Assembly (NCBI GenBank): GCA_963989245.1
Contig: OZ022352.1
Location: 14,539,703 to 14,603,702 of the forward strand
Direction: 5' to 3'
Length of the DNA: 64,000 nucleotides
From: Nansenia antarctica
Taxonomy: Eukaryota; Chordata; Actinopteri; Argentiniformes; Microstomatidae
Translations under genes and position numbers: made by a program
Notes under the pieces: model-generated
Databases searched by the model: none
What the model was told of the DNA's origin: nothing
The model's input: the letters and a program-made list of their open reading frames with translations, nothing else
Part shown: in pieces, positions 22,546 through 33,265 of the stretch
How the letters are laid out: every line of letters starts with the position of its first letter
Numbering within the stretch: position 1 is the stretch's first letter

Positions 22546-22915
22546 TGCAGGGTGGAGTGTACTCCCGACCGCTAGGGGGCGATAGTATTGGGTTATGTGT
22601 TTAGTACTCTCTGTTAAGAGGTTCGAGTTAGGAGAAGTTGTGGCTGCCATTGTGGATGCCAGGTGGTCAGAGGATACACGGTGTTTCTCCTCTCTCTTTA
22701 GGACGTGTTTGCCTGTTATACGTAAGTCTGTTATTAGTTATATGTATCTTGTTATCAGATTGTGGTGAACAGTAATCGTTCATGTTTGTTTATATCTTGT
22801 TATGTATGTCTTGTTATGGTAATTGTATTTACTCATACGCTGTATTCCCACCCACAGGGTGTTGACATCTTTGTCTGAATAAATATTATAAACCGACATT
22901 GAGGAGTCTTCTTCA
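22546..22915 (+). repeat. 3' LTR of the Ty3/gypsy element
   Basis: 370 bp, same length as the 5' LTR and one substitution apart. Followed by the TTTCC duplication at 22916-22920. Confidence 0.92.
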
Positions 22916-22920
22916 TTTCC

Positions 22921-23250
22921 CACGCCAAGAAGCCGTCTGCTCTCGCACTTACTTTGAACTGCTCTCGCACTTACCCTTTGAAGTGCAACATTGTAAACAT
23001 TTTTACATTTTCTTGCACTGTACAGAACGTATGCAACAACTGCAAAAAGTACATTTGAGGTACACACACTGTCACATTCTGTGCTTCATGTGTTGTGTAG
23101 ACAGGCATACCCATGAACACACAATTGTAGCAAGTGTTATTTCAGAATTATTTGGGATTTTTCAGACATAATACTGTATTTCGACAATGACAGTGAAAAC
23201 AGTGTACATTCCGTTCGTGTTTTGTGATTCACTATTTTCAGACATTTTTG
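22921..23250. other. Flank to the right of the Ty3 insertion
   Basis: Unique-looking AT-rich DNA, no gene. Contains a direct repeat CTGCTCTCGCACTTAC (22936 and 22961). Confidence 0.4.
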
Positions 23251-23462
23251 AGCCATAGTGGTGGTCTAGTGGATAGTGAGTTGGACTAGTGATCGGAAGG
23301 TTGTGAGTTCAAATCCCGCCTGAAACACCACCACTACTAGTGTGTCCTTGAGTAAGGCACTTAGCCCTCAGTTACTCCAGGGGGAATGTCCCTGTAATTC
23401 GTAATTGTAAATCGCTTTGGATTAAAAGCGTCTGCTAAATGGCAAAATTAAAATTATAAATT
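23251..23462 (+). mobile_element. tRNA-derived SINE
   Basis: Pol III box A-like TGGTCTAGTGGATAGTG and box B-like GGTTGTGAGTTCAAATCC at tRNA-like spacing, then a body with GTGTCCTTGAGTAAGGCACTTAG, and a tail region GTAAATCGCTTTGGATTAAAAGCGTCTGCTAAATG shared with fish L2-mobilised SINEs. A tail-only relic of the same kind is at 41165-41233. Confidence 0.85.
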
Positions 23463-23750
23463 ATTTTTGAGAGATGTATTTCATAGCTATTGGCAAAAAA
23501 ATATTAGTTTGTTTGTTTCATTTCTATTCCTGTTCATCACCTGTATTTTCTTTACAGCTTTGATTATAATTAGATAAATGTGAAAGTCAATTGAGAATAT
23601 AAATTCAAAATAATAAACAGCAATGAAAACATTGTTTCATTAACATTTTTCCTAGATAAGTATGATTTATGACACCCAGGTCTTTATTATAGTGGATTTT
23701 GCATTTTCAAAGTTAGGAGCATCATGTGTGTAAAAACGCTTCTACTCATC

Positions 23751-24615
23751 ATTAGGGCATAATGTTCTAGCAATGTTGTCACTTAACATTTTAAGAAGGT
23801 TATCACACAACATTTAAAAAATGTTTTTAGAGAATGTTATCCTAGAACATTCTGGGAACTTGAAGAAAACTTCCCGCTGAAAACGTTTTCAAGAACATTA
23901 GGGCATAATGTTCTAGCAATGTTGTCACTTAACATTTTAAGAAGGTTATCACACAACATTTTTAAAATGTTTTTAGAGAACGTTATCCTAGAACATTCTG
24001 GGAACTTGAAGAAAACTTCCCGCTGAAAACGTTTTCAAGAACATTAGGGCATAATGTTCTAGCAATGTTGTCCCTTGGTTATCACACAACATTTTTAAAA
24101 TGGTTTTAGAGAACGTTATCCTAGAACATTCTGGGAACTTAAAGAAAAATTCCCGCTGAAAACGTTTTCAAGAACATTAGGGCATAATGTTCTAAACATG
24201 TTGTCACTTAACATTTTAAGAAGGTTATCACACAACATTTTAAAAATGTTTTTAGAGAACGTTATCCTAGAACATTCTGGGAACTTGAAGAAAACTTCCA
24301 GCTGAAAACGTTTTCAAGAACATTAGGGCATAATGTTCTAGCAATGTCGTCACTTAACATTTTAAGAAGGTTATCACACAACATTTAAAAAATGTTTTTA
24401 GAGAACGTTATCCTAGAACATTCTGGGAACTTAAAGAAAAATTCCCGCTGAAAACGTTTTCAAGAACATTAGGGCATAATGTTCTAAACATGTTGTCACT
24501 TAACATTTTAAGAAGGTTATCACACAACATTTAAAAAATGTTTTAGAGAACGTTATCCTAGAACATTCTGGGAACTTAAAGAAAAATTCCCGCTGGAAAC
24601 ATTACGAGAACTTTC
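23751..24615. repeat. 146-bp tandem repeat, six copies
   Basis: Copies begin ATTAGGGCATAATGTTCTA at about 23751, 23897, 24043, 24176, 24322 and 24468 (146-bp steps; copy 3 is 133 bp through a small deletion). Rich in AACATT/AATGTT and AACGTT. Bounded by similar sequences (AAAACGCTTCTACTCATCAT at 23733 and AAAACGCTACTACTCATCAT at 24668), which suggests the array lies inside one mobile element. Confidence 0.85.
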
Positions 24616-24689
24616 TAGGTAACATTCTTTGAACATTTTTAGAACCAAAAATTGCTAGATGTGCATAAAAACGCTACTACTCATCATGC

Positions 24690-25100
24690 TGTTGTTCGCC
24701 CCCACCTATTCCCAGGGGTCTGACACTTTGTTACTAAGCATCCTCTGCTCCAGCCTCTCCAAAGGGCAGCCCCCCTAGATCCACCAGAACAAAAGATATG
24801 CACTTTTGAATGTGTACACAGTACCAATTGTGCATTATTGGGTACAGTACCTGTTTGTGCCCACAGGAGGCGCCCTTTAATATTATGGGCTATTTTGGGG
24901 CTTGCAAAGGGTGTCTTGCACCCTGAGTATACCCCCTTGTACGGGTCACCCTTGGGACTAGGAGCACCGTGTCAGGGCAAGTGCTTTTAAAACCCCAATG
25001 ATGTCCCGGGTCAACTGGACCCGAACAGTACGAAAGGGTCCAAAAAGTGAACATCACACAAGGGTTAAGGAAACCTATTTCAATATGCTATCTATGCGTT
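24690..25100. other. Gap between the two repeat arrays
   Basis: No gene. 24985-25072 (GTCCCGGGTCAACTGGACCC ... ACACAAGGGTTAA) resembles an end of a TTAA-targeting piggyBac-type MITE, but no second end was matched. Confidence 0.35.
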
Positions 25101-25866
25101 TCTTATTACATAATAAATGATATGCTCATTTGTATAGAGCGCAACAGTGTGGATCCGGAAGCACATTTTGCGTTATCGTGTAACATTGTGAGAACATTTT
25201 GTAAAAGAACATTCTATAATCTGTTACCTAAACAATGTCCCCAAAACATCCATGGAATGTTGCAGGTAAAACGTTCTTCCTTTGTTTACATATCACATTA
25301 CAGGAACATTCTAGAAAAAACGTTTTGTGATCTGAGGCATCAATAACATCCTGAAAACATTATCCAAATGTTGCTTTGCAAATGTCCTTCCTTTGTTATC
25401 GTGTAACATTGTGGGAACATTTTATAAAAGAACATTCTATAATCTGTTACCTAAACAATGTCCCCAAAACATCCTCAGAATGTTGCACCTAAAACGTTCT
25501 TACTTTGTTAACATTTAACGTTATAGGAACATTATTTGAAATGGTAAACATCCTTAAAATGCTCTTTGAACATTAGATGAAAACGTTTTCTTTAAAACAT
25601 TAGCAGAACTTGTAGGGAATGTTAGCCAATGTTGTGGGAACATTCCCTCCTAGCTGGGAATCTGTTACCTAAACAATGTCCCCAAAACATCCTTGGAATG
25701 TTGCAGGTAAAACGTTCTTCCTTTGTTTACATATCACATTACAGGAACATTCTAGAAAAAACGTTTTGTGATCTGAGGCATCAATAACATCCTGAAAACA
25801 TTATCCAAATGTTGCTTTGCAAATGTCCTTCCTTTGTTATCGTGTAACATTGTGGGAACATTTTAT

Positions 25867-26568
25867 GTTAAGCCACGGTGGTGAGGGGGCTCAAGGACAC
25901 GACAACGGAGGCAGAATACTGTGAAGCCCCGTAGGGTATTTATTTACAGTGGAAAAACTGAAAGGATGAGTCCGGGGGTTTCAACCTGGCGGGCTGGCGG
26001 TAGTGGTTGGCGTGGGCTGTGGAGGAACAGAAAAACAGGGTAAGTCTCCACGGTAGGCCAGTACATAAGATATAAACGAATCACAAAGTTAGGCACGAGA
26101 GCAAAGTTCACGACTAGTCACAGAGGATACTTGCCAGGTCATTCTTAAGGGCTCTGCACACAGCGTGCGATTTCTGTTGCGCGTCAACGTTCCATTTTGA
26201 AGTTTGAATGGAAGTCTATGAGAAAATCATAAAACATCGCATCCCAATGCACACAGCGTGCGATGCAATTTCTGTTGTATGTTCTCATAGACTTCCATTC
26301 AAACTTCAAAATGGAACGTTGACGCGCAACAGAAATCGCACGCTGTGTGCAGAGCCCTTTAGGGAAGAACTGACGATGAGTGAGTAGAAATCCAGGGTAG
26401 ATGTAGACAGAGGGTTGATTGGGAGTGGAGACAGGTGTGCAGGTTTGGCTGAAGATCTAATTAGGGGGACAAGCCTCAGCTGCGGCGGAGAGCACGCTGT
26501 GCTCGAGTTGTGGGGGCGGGTGCTCGAGCTGTGGGGGCGGGGGAGGGCGTGTGTGAAGGCCCAGCCGT
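25867..26568. mobile_element. 702-bp insertion flanked by a 10-bp direct repeat
   Basis: AACATTTTAT occurs on both sides (25857-25866, 26569-26578) and the uninterrupted sister copy shows the empty site. The insert starts GTTAAGCCACGG and ends CCCAGCCGT; I see no terminal inverted repeats and no ORF. It carries a nested palindromic MITE (26148-26358) and a GTGGGGGCGG repeat near 26508-26540. Confidence 0.7.
26148..26358. mobile_element. Near-palindromic MITE with TTA target duplication
   Basis: Arms AGGGCTCTGCACACAGCGTG ... and the reverse complement at the other end extend about 85 bp with few mismatches. Flanks are TTA (26145-26147) and TTA (26359-26361), the PIF/Harbinger signature. 211 bp. 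Confidence 0.85.
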
Positions 26569-26999
26569 AACATTTTATAAAAGAACATTCTATAATCTGT
26601 TACCTAAACAATGTCCCCAAAACATCCTCAGAATGTTGCACCTAAAACGTTCTTACTTTGTTAACATTTAACGTTATAGGAACATTATTTGAAATGGTAA
26701 ACATCCTTAAAATGCTCTTTGAACATTAGATGAAAACGTTTTCTTTAAAACATTAGCAGAACTTGTAGGGAATGTTAGCCAATGTTAGGGGAACATTCCC
26801 CGCTAGCTGGGTCCCTTCTTCTCATACTTTCCTGTCTGTCTTCACTGAATCTGTCCAATAAAATTAAAAATATGAGTGGGACTGCCCCACTCAGAAAAAT
26901 AACTTAAAAAACAAAACAAAGAGAGTGATGTGGAGAGTTCTTGTTGTTTGAATCACAGATTGCCTCTTCAATATGATGTTTTTTCTGATTAAGCACGAT

Positions 27000-29020
27000 T
27001 TTGAAAACAGGGCCCGGTTCTTCAACACACTACACACAGTTAGCAGAACACCTCAGATCCTTTGCAAAATTAAACAGTCTTGTAAAAACTATACACATTG
27101 TTACCATATGAAACACACACGTTTCATATGACTTAATTCTGTTTTAACCAGTTACACACTGCTGTACTTAACCTAAAACACTTTTAGCAGTTCTACTTCT
27201 CAGTGATTAGAGTACTGTAAGTGAAGTACACAGAGAAAGTGCAAATATACAATAAATACACCAAACACTACACAAGACCAATGCAGCAGACTGATGAAAA
27301 TATAATGTATTTCTCTCCATATAGTTTTCATGCTACTACAGTAGTGTGCATAACACTGTAAGTTCAGCAGATATCAGACAAACAGAACATACTGTATCCA
27401 GTACAGGTTACAATTACAGTCAACAAAACAAAACTGAAAACAAATTAAAATACAGCACAGAAAATACCAGACATGATCTCTTGGCCTAGCTGGATCTGGT
27501 CAGAGAATTTCATCTACATCACAGGCGACATCCTCGTTGGCAAGACAACGTGGGAAGAACCGTCTGGAATGTCGGGATCCATCCTTGCACGGCTGCGGCA
27601 TCGATTTGGTCACAGACCTCATGAACGAGGGGCTATGTCTAACCAATTGGCTCATAGGTGTGGTAATTTGACAGTCCGTGTTTTGGAACCACTTTTCCAG
27701 ATCATTTATGTGAAAAAATTAACTATTTTCTGACTCTCTGTTCTTAGATATTGACCAGATCCTGGCTGGCTAAAACCACATGTAGATATATGTTAAAAAC
27801 GTATAGTGAAAACCGTAGTTGGTGTTCAGTATCCTATGATAATATTACCGTTTTTCTTCAATTGCTAACTCACTAAAATGACACCTAAAACGCAATCATT
27901 GAAACTGACACTCAGAGACCAAAACTCACACATTTTCTGCTTTGCACCCAATTTGCAATTCAACATGGCACTTTGAAGCAACAAGTGCACATGAAGCAGA
28001 TTTTCAAGATGCCTTTTGAGAGAAACTCTGAAAGACTCAAAGCTGAGACATGAATATATGGATGGAAGTAGAAGAGTGACTACAGTACACTGCACAGAGT
28101 ACAGCATCTTTTCCCAGTGTACTGGACTACACTACGCTCTCCTGCAGTCAATGGAAGAGGCATGTGATGATGTTGATATGGGTGCTGCTGTCTAGGGCTG
28201 GATATGACACCCAAAGCACTGCTTCCCTCCATGTCTAGCCAGGGAAGATACTGCCTGTGATGTTGATGAGGTGCTGTGGCAATTTCTGTATATTCTTCCC
28301 TCACAGTTTTCTTTTCTGTTTACTGTATTCCATAGAGGGCATGTTTTTTTGGTCACACAACTTTACTGTAATGTATAACCAGCACTCGAGTTGAGGGGGG
28401 ATGAGGGGGGATGGCATCCCCCCCCTGAAATTAAAACGGTCAAAATCATCCCCCTTCTAAAACTGCCATCCCCCCTTTCCATCCTGTATGTCATTTTATC
28501 AATGAACGTGGTATTACTTATTGAGTAAAATACTGTGGGCACACATGCAATGACATTTTTACCAAGTCACTGACACTGAAGTCACTGACACTGAAGTCAC
28601 TGACGCTGTGGGGATGCTAAAATTGTCCCCATATGATCAAATCCACCATCCCCCATTGGTTTTCTTTTACAACTTGAGTACTGAGTATAATGATCAGATT
28701 AGGTTATAAAAAGGTTTTGATTCAACATTGTGTTTCTGCACATATTTCTGTAGACTTGAACAATCTCTTTCTGTAGAATTCTCTACATATAGAACTATTT
28801 TATTATGACAAAGCCCAGCATAGATGAAAGTGCTTTTGATTGAGCATAACAGTGGTTGGACAAAAATCTGGTAATATGAATGAAGTGTGTGCCATGTTTA
28901 TGTAGTTTTGAATGCAGTGCTTCATTTTGCAGGATATCGGAGGTGTTTTGCACCTTGGGTGTGTGGTTCTGTGAATTGTGTTAAGTGTTTTGAGAAAATG
29001 AGTCCTGTTTTCAAAAACAT
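27000..29020. mobile_element. Decayed IS630/Tc1-like element with long inverted ends
   Basis: 26996-27090 (TTTTGAAAACAGGGCCCGG ...) is a diverged reverse complement of 28900-29020 (... GTCCTGTTTTCAAAAAC), so the inverted ends are about 100 bp or more. A minus-strand scrap at 27480-27610 reads RRFFPRCLANEDVACDVDEI then PDPAR, the C-terminal signature of IS630/Tc1-type transposases common in fish, with indels and a stop. A hAT-like MITE (28380-28683) is nested. Inactive. Confidence 0.6.
28380..28683. mobile_element. hAT-like MITE (CAGCACTCAAGTTG family), copy 1
   Basis: 304 bp, ends CAGCACTCGAGTTG and CAACTTGAGTACTG. Flanking octamers TGTATAAC and AGTATAAT share GTATAA, fitting a worn 8-bp duplication. 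Internal CCATCCCCC/GGGGGATGG palindromes and tandem GTCACTGACACTGAA. Second copy at 47436-47783. Confidence 0.75.
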
Positions 29021-29875
29021 TTAACATGTTTAATCAAGTGTATATCTCAGTTCTACACTATGTAGTTCCTTAAACTTTGGACACACACCCAATGGGGCAA
29101 AAACTATTCAAATCTGTTTTATAGTGATAAAAGACACATGCAAAAATAAACACAAAAAACCCCAACCCTCGTCTGAGAGCCCGGCGGGTCACTGTGGCAG
29201 AGAAAGGTCTGGAAGATCCATCCGTCCAACGGCGCCAAAACACCTCTTCTTGTTCTCCTTCCTGCCTTCCCCGCCCAGGAGACTAGTGCCCAGCTGCCCT
29301 GACTCAGGGAAAACACAATAGCTGACTGCTGTGTGGTATATTTTGACACACACACACACACACACACATGAAGTGTATATAATGTATAGACCTGTAGAAG
29401 TTGTCTTTTGCACACACGTTCATGCCTGTGGGGGTTCCACCTTGTCGCATTCCTAAAGGGGGTTTTATGATCCCTTTGTCTTAAAGCCACATTGTCCCTA
29501 CATGGTCATTTGAAGATGGCTTTGTGTGGCCTACCCCCTGACCTTTAACCTGAAGTGACAGTAACCCCTTTTCTTGAATGTGATAGGCCCATATAGATAC
29601 CTTGTCGTAAACTTGTATTAGCATATCATTGTATACAGATAGGTGAGCTGACTCTGTAGTCTGCCTCTTTGACCAGCAGACCAGCTCCTCCATGCAGCAC
29701 CAGCTTTCTTTTGTGTCCCACCATCAGAGAGAAATACTGTAATCTGTAATTGTAACTTTGTTTAATAAATAGTCTTAGAACTCAGAAGTTTTACTCGTGA
29801 TCTATTTCAACCAAATTCTTTTAAAGTCAAGAAACGACAGCTGCAGAGAAATTGGCTGTGGACTGCGATCCTGTG
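29021..29875. other. Gap before the minisatellite
   Basis: No gene recognised. (CA)n at 29345-29370; 29160-29500 is moderately GC-rich but no exon with good splice signals and a recognisable peptide was found. Confidence 0.4.
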
Positions 29876-31129
29876 GGATGACATCATAGATCCTGTGGGA
29901 TGACAGCATAGATCCTGTGGGATGACATCATAGACCCTGTGGGATGACAGCATAGATCCTGTGGAATGACATCATAGATCCTGTATAATGACAGCATAGA
30001 TCCTGTGGGATGACATCATAGACCCTGTGGGATGACATCATAGATCCTGTGGAATGACAGCATAGATCCTGTGGGATGACAGCATAGATCCTGTGGATGA
30101 CAGCATAGATCCTGTGGATGACAGCATAGATCCTGTATAATGACAGCATAGATCCTGTGGGATGACAGCATAGATCCCGTGGATGACAGCATAGATCCTG
30201 TGGATGACAGCATAGATCCTGTATAATGACAGCATAGATCCTGTATAATGACAGCATAGATCCTGTGGGATGACATCATAGACCCTGTGGGATGACATCA
30301 TAGACCCTGTGGGATGACAGCATAGATCCTGTGGATGACAGCATAGATCCTGTGGGATGACAGCATAGATCCTGTGGATGACAGCATAGATCCTGTGGGA
30401 TGACAGCATCCCGTGGATGACAGCATAGATCCCGTGGATGACAGCATAGATCCTGTGGATGACAGCATAGATCCTGTGGATGACAGCATAGATCCCGTGG
30501 ATGACAGCATAGATCCTGTGGATGACAGCATAGATCCTGTGGATGACAGCATAGATCCCGTGGATGACAGCATAGATCCTGTGGATGACAGCATAGATCC
30601 TGTATAATGACAGCATAGATCCTGTATAATGACAGCATAGATCCTGTGGGATGACATCATAGACCCTGTGGGATGACATCATAGACCCTGTGGGATGACA
30701 GCATAGATCCTGTGGATGACAGCATAGATCCTGTGGGATGACAGCATAGATCCTGTGGATGACAGCATAGATCCTGTGGGATGACAGCATCCCGTGGATG
30801 ACAGCATAGATCCCGTGGATGACAGCATAGATCCTGTGGATGACAGCATAGATCCTGTGGATGACAGCATAGATCCCGTGGATGACAGCATAGATCCTGT
30901 GGATGACAGCATAGATCCTGTGGATGACAGCATAGATCCTGTGGGATGACAGCATAGATCCCGTGGATGACATCATAGACCCTGTGGGATGACATCATAG
31001 ACCCTGTGGGATGACAGCATAGACCCTGTGGGATGACATCATAGATCCTGTGGGATGACATCATAGACCCTGTGGGATGACAGCATAGATCCTGTGGGAT
31101 GACAGCATAGATCCTGTGGGATGACAGCA
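29876..31129. repeat. 21/22-bp minisatellite with higher-order structure
   Basis: About 58 copies of ATAGATCCTGTGGGATGACA-like units, 21 or 22 bp, with TATAATGACAGC and CCCGTGG variants. A variant block around a shortened unit (CAGCATCCCGTGG) recurs at 30404 and 30785, a 381-bp higher-order step. Long open frames on the minus strand are a by-product of the stop-free repeat. Confidence 0.92.
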
Positions 31130-31467
31130 CGGCACGTTGATCTGGGGGACACCTGTCCCACGGCACCTCCACCGGTGCCACCACAGACATCTGCAGGCAG
31201 AACTTTGACCCACGTCTGGCGAGACATAATGCTAACATATGTCCGTGGAGCTCACTCCCTGTCCTCCCACCACTACTCCACCCACACGCCTGCGTGTGAG
31301 ATTCTGTGGGTTCGTGTTCTAGGCCAAAGTTCTTGCGGGGAGGCCGTGCCTGGGGAAGAGGAACAGGCCACCTACGTTGTCCAATCCCACAAGTTCCTGG
31401 GCGGGATCACTGTGGTTTCTGTGTTGATCAGACGGTGGATCCTTCCGTCTGTGTGGTGTGTGACAGT
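31130..31467. other. Gap between minisatellite and hAT element
   Basis: GC-balanced, no recognised gene; the short open frames show no family resemblance. Confidence 0.35.
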
Positions 31468-31930
31468 AGCCACACCAGGGTTTCCGTTAGAAAAAATTGC
31501 CGCCGGACATCGTGTCCGGGAAGAACGTGATATATTCCGGTCATCTGATTAAAATATAATAAAAAAATTTTTTTTCAAAATCATATTTTTTTTCTTACAA
31601 ATCTAATATAGCTGTTTGTCGCGGTGATTACTGTTGTGTAGCGGCCTATATATGCCATTTAATGTCTATTTCTCATCCGATACGATTAGATGCGAGCTAT
31701 ATAATATATAATAATATAACATGATTCGCATGCGTGCTATGCCATTATGTCCAGCGCTGAACGGGCGCCTCACTGGGAACTGAACAGACAGCATCGATCA
31801 ATGAACGGACTCCACATTACGTTAACTGAAGTTTGTTAAATTGTTTGGGATTAATGTGAGTTTTCTATTTTCTCTTTCCAGTTTTACCCTTTTTTTAAAT
31901 CAATAAAACAACGTCATTTCTATAACCAGG

Positions 31931-32087
31931 GGGGTATTCCATCAACATCGCTAAAAGAAAATCCAGGTTTAGTCTGACAAAGTCTCGCGAGGGTTCCTAA
32001 AAATATACAGGCATATTCCGATAAATCTCGCGAGAGTTATCAAAAATAAGCCAGGATTTTCCTTTAGCGACGTTGATGGAATACCCC
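31931..32087. mobile_element. Palindromic MITE nested in the hAT element
   Basis: Ends GGGGTATTCCATCAACATCG and the reverse complement at the right end (CGACGTTGATGGAATACCCC), 157 bp, flanked by CCAGG at 31926-31930 and 32088-32092. Internal TCTCGCGAG appears on both arms. Confidence 0.8.
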
Positions 32088-32313
32088 CCAGGTCTCGCTG
32101 GTTGGGAAGGCATTTCGTTTAGCTGCCTGTCAAATCATACTTAATCGGACTCGGGAGTATGACAATGAGGAGAACATAACTGTTTTTGTATGTCGTCCTG
32201 AAGACCGGCTGTTAGATCATATCGCTGAAGTTTGTCTCCATAGTGTAAATGTTGTCCGTTTCGTTTGTTATCCTTGTTATTGTGCGATAAAGTTAAGGCG
32301 CTCCGCTTTGGGA

Positions 32314-32518
32314 CACCATTTTCAGCTGAGCACCAAACACACACACACAACACTGCCCGAGAGAGAAGGACCCGCCCCCTTTAGTTAGCCTATAGGCCAA
32401 CTAAAGGGGGCGGGTCCTTCTCTCTCGGGCAGGCTAACTAAAGGGGGCGGGTCCTTCTCTCTCGGGCAGTGTTGTGCGTGTATGAGTGTGTGTGTTTGGT
32501 GCTCAGCTGAAAATGGTG
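32314..32518. repeat. Large palindrome with one arm partly duplicated
   Basis: Left arm CACCATTTTCAGCTGAGCAC ... CCCGAGAGAGAAGGACCCGC pairs with the right arm ending GTGCTCAGCTGAAAATGGTG. The 31-bp stretch from TAAAGGGGGCGGGTCC to CTCGGGCAG occurs twice in a row on the right side (about 32402 and 32440), so two alternative hairpins can form. Confidence 0.8.
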
Positions 32519-32682
32519 GCCCGAAGCCAAAATTCGCTAAAGCGAATTGTATTCAAATTGTGCTTAGAGGGAATTATTTTCACCGGACATTATGTCCGAC
32601 GAGTTTTCAATTTGTCGGACTTCAACACATTTTACCGGACAAAGTCCGGGAATTACCGGTTAACGGAAACCCTGAGCCACAC

Positions 32683-33265
32683 ATGTATTTACACATGCAC
32701 TGTGTTACTGACATAGACAAGCTACTGTGTTATTGCGAATTGTCCTGTTGCGTTTGCCGTAGCTGTTTGCTGTTTCCGGGTTCAGAGCACGCTGGCATCA
32801 AGCGTTGTGATTGCCGCTTCTGTCACCCGGTCTTGTCTTTTTTTGTATCCTGTCTTTTTGTATCCTGTCCTGGTTTCTTGTTTTCGCCGTCTACCTTGTT
32901 TTGTGTGCCCGTCTTCCCCCGGAGGTCTCCGCTTTTTATTTTTCTTCTTCTCTTTTCCAAGTATTTTTGACTCTTCGCAGACCTCCGCTGCTTTCCCACC
33001 CGTCACCTCCCGCCTCTCACTGCCTCCACTACCGGATTACAGTATCCATCGCCTCCGCTACCGGACTACAGTATCCATCTCCTCCTCTACCGGACTGCAG
33101 TATTCACCGCCTCATCGTTCCTGTCCCCCGGCTTTGTGTTGCTGACCGACCCGCTGCGCGCCGCTCTCAGACATCGCCAGCCTGGCTGTGCTGTGCTACT
33201 ACCCCCGTCCCTGGAGGTAGCCACCACTCCCTCCCCGGTTTGGGGGTTGCCATCTCCGCAGGTGA
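32683..33265 (+). other. Probable 5' region of the LINE
   Basis: Pyrimidine-rich with tandem CTACCGGA-type repeats at 33030-33110 (TACCGGATTACAGTATCCATC, repeated three times with changes). Likely the LINE 5' untranslated region; the exact 5' end was not determined. Confidence 0.45.

Larger units (their letters stand above)
25220..26811. repeat. 441-bp unit duplicated in tandem, second copy interrupted
   Basis: First copy 25220-25660, second 25661-26811, both holding CCTAAACAATGTCCCCAAAACATCC twice (so a roughly 222-bp sub-unit) and ending in a CTAGCTGGG motif. The second copy is split by a 702-bp insertion (25867-26568). Same AACATT-rich character as the 23.7-24.6 kb array. Confidence 0.8.
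31476..32674. mobile_element. Non-autonomous hAT element with perfect 8-bp target duplication
   Basis: Ends CAGGGTTTCCGTTA and TAACGGAAACCCTG. Duplication AGCCACAC at 31468-31475 and 32675-32682 is perfect. 1199 bp. Repeated CCGGACA/TGTCCGG motifs near both ends. Contains two nested palindromes (31931-32087 and 32314-32518). No transposase. Confidence 0.92.

Noticed and set aside
23251..23340. A functional tRNA gene
   Set aside because: The tRNA-like head lacks a full cloverleaf and continues into a SINE body and tail.
30038..30976. 312-codon minus-strand open frame
   Set aside because: Pure reading of the 22-bp minisatellite (IYAVIH repeats), not a gene; also not a CRISPR array because there are no distinct spacers.
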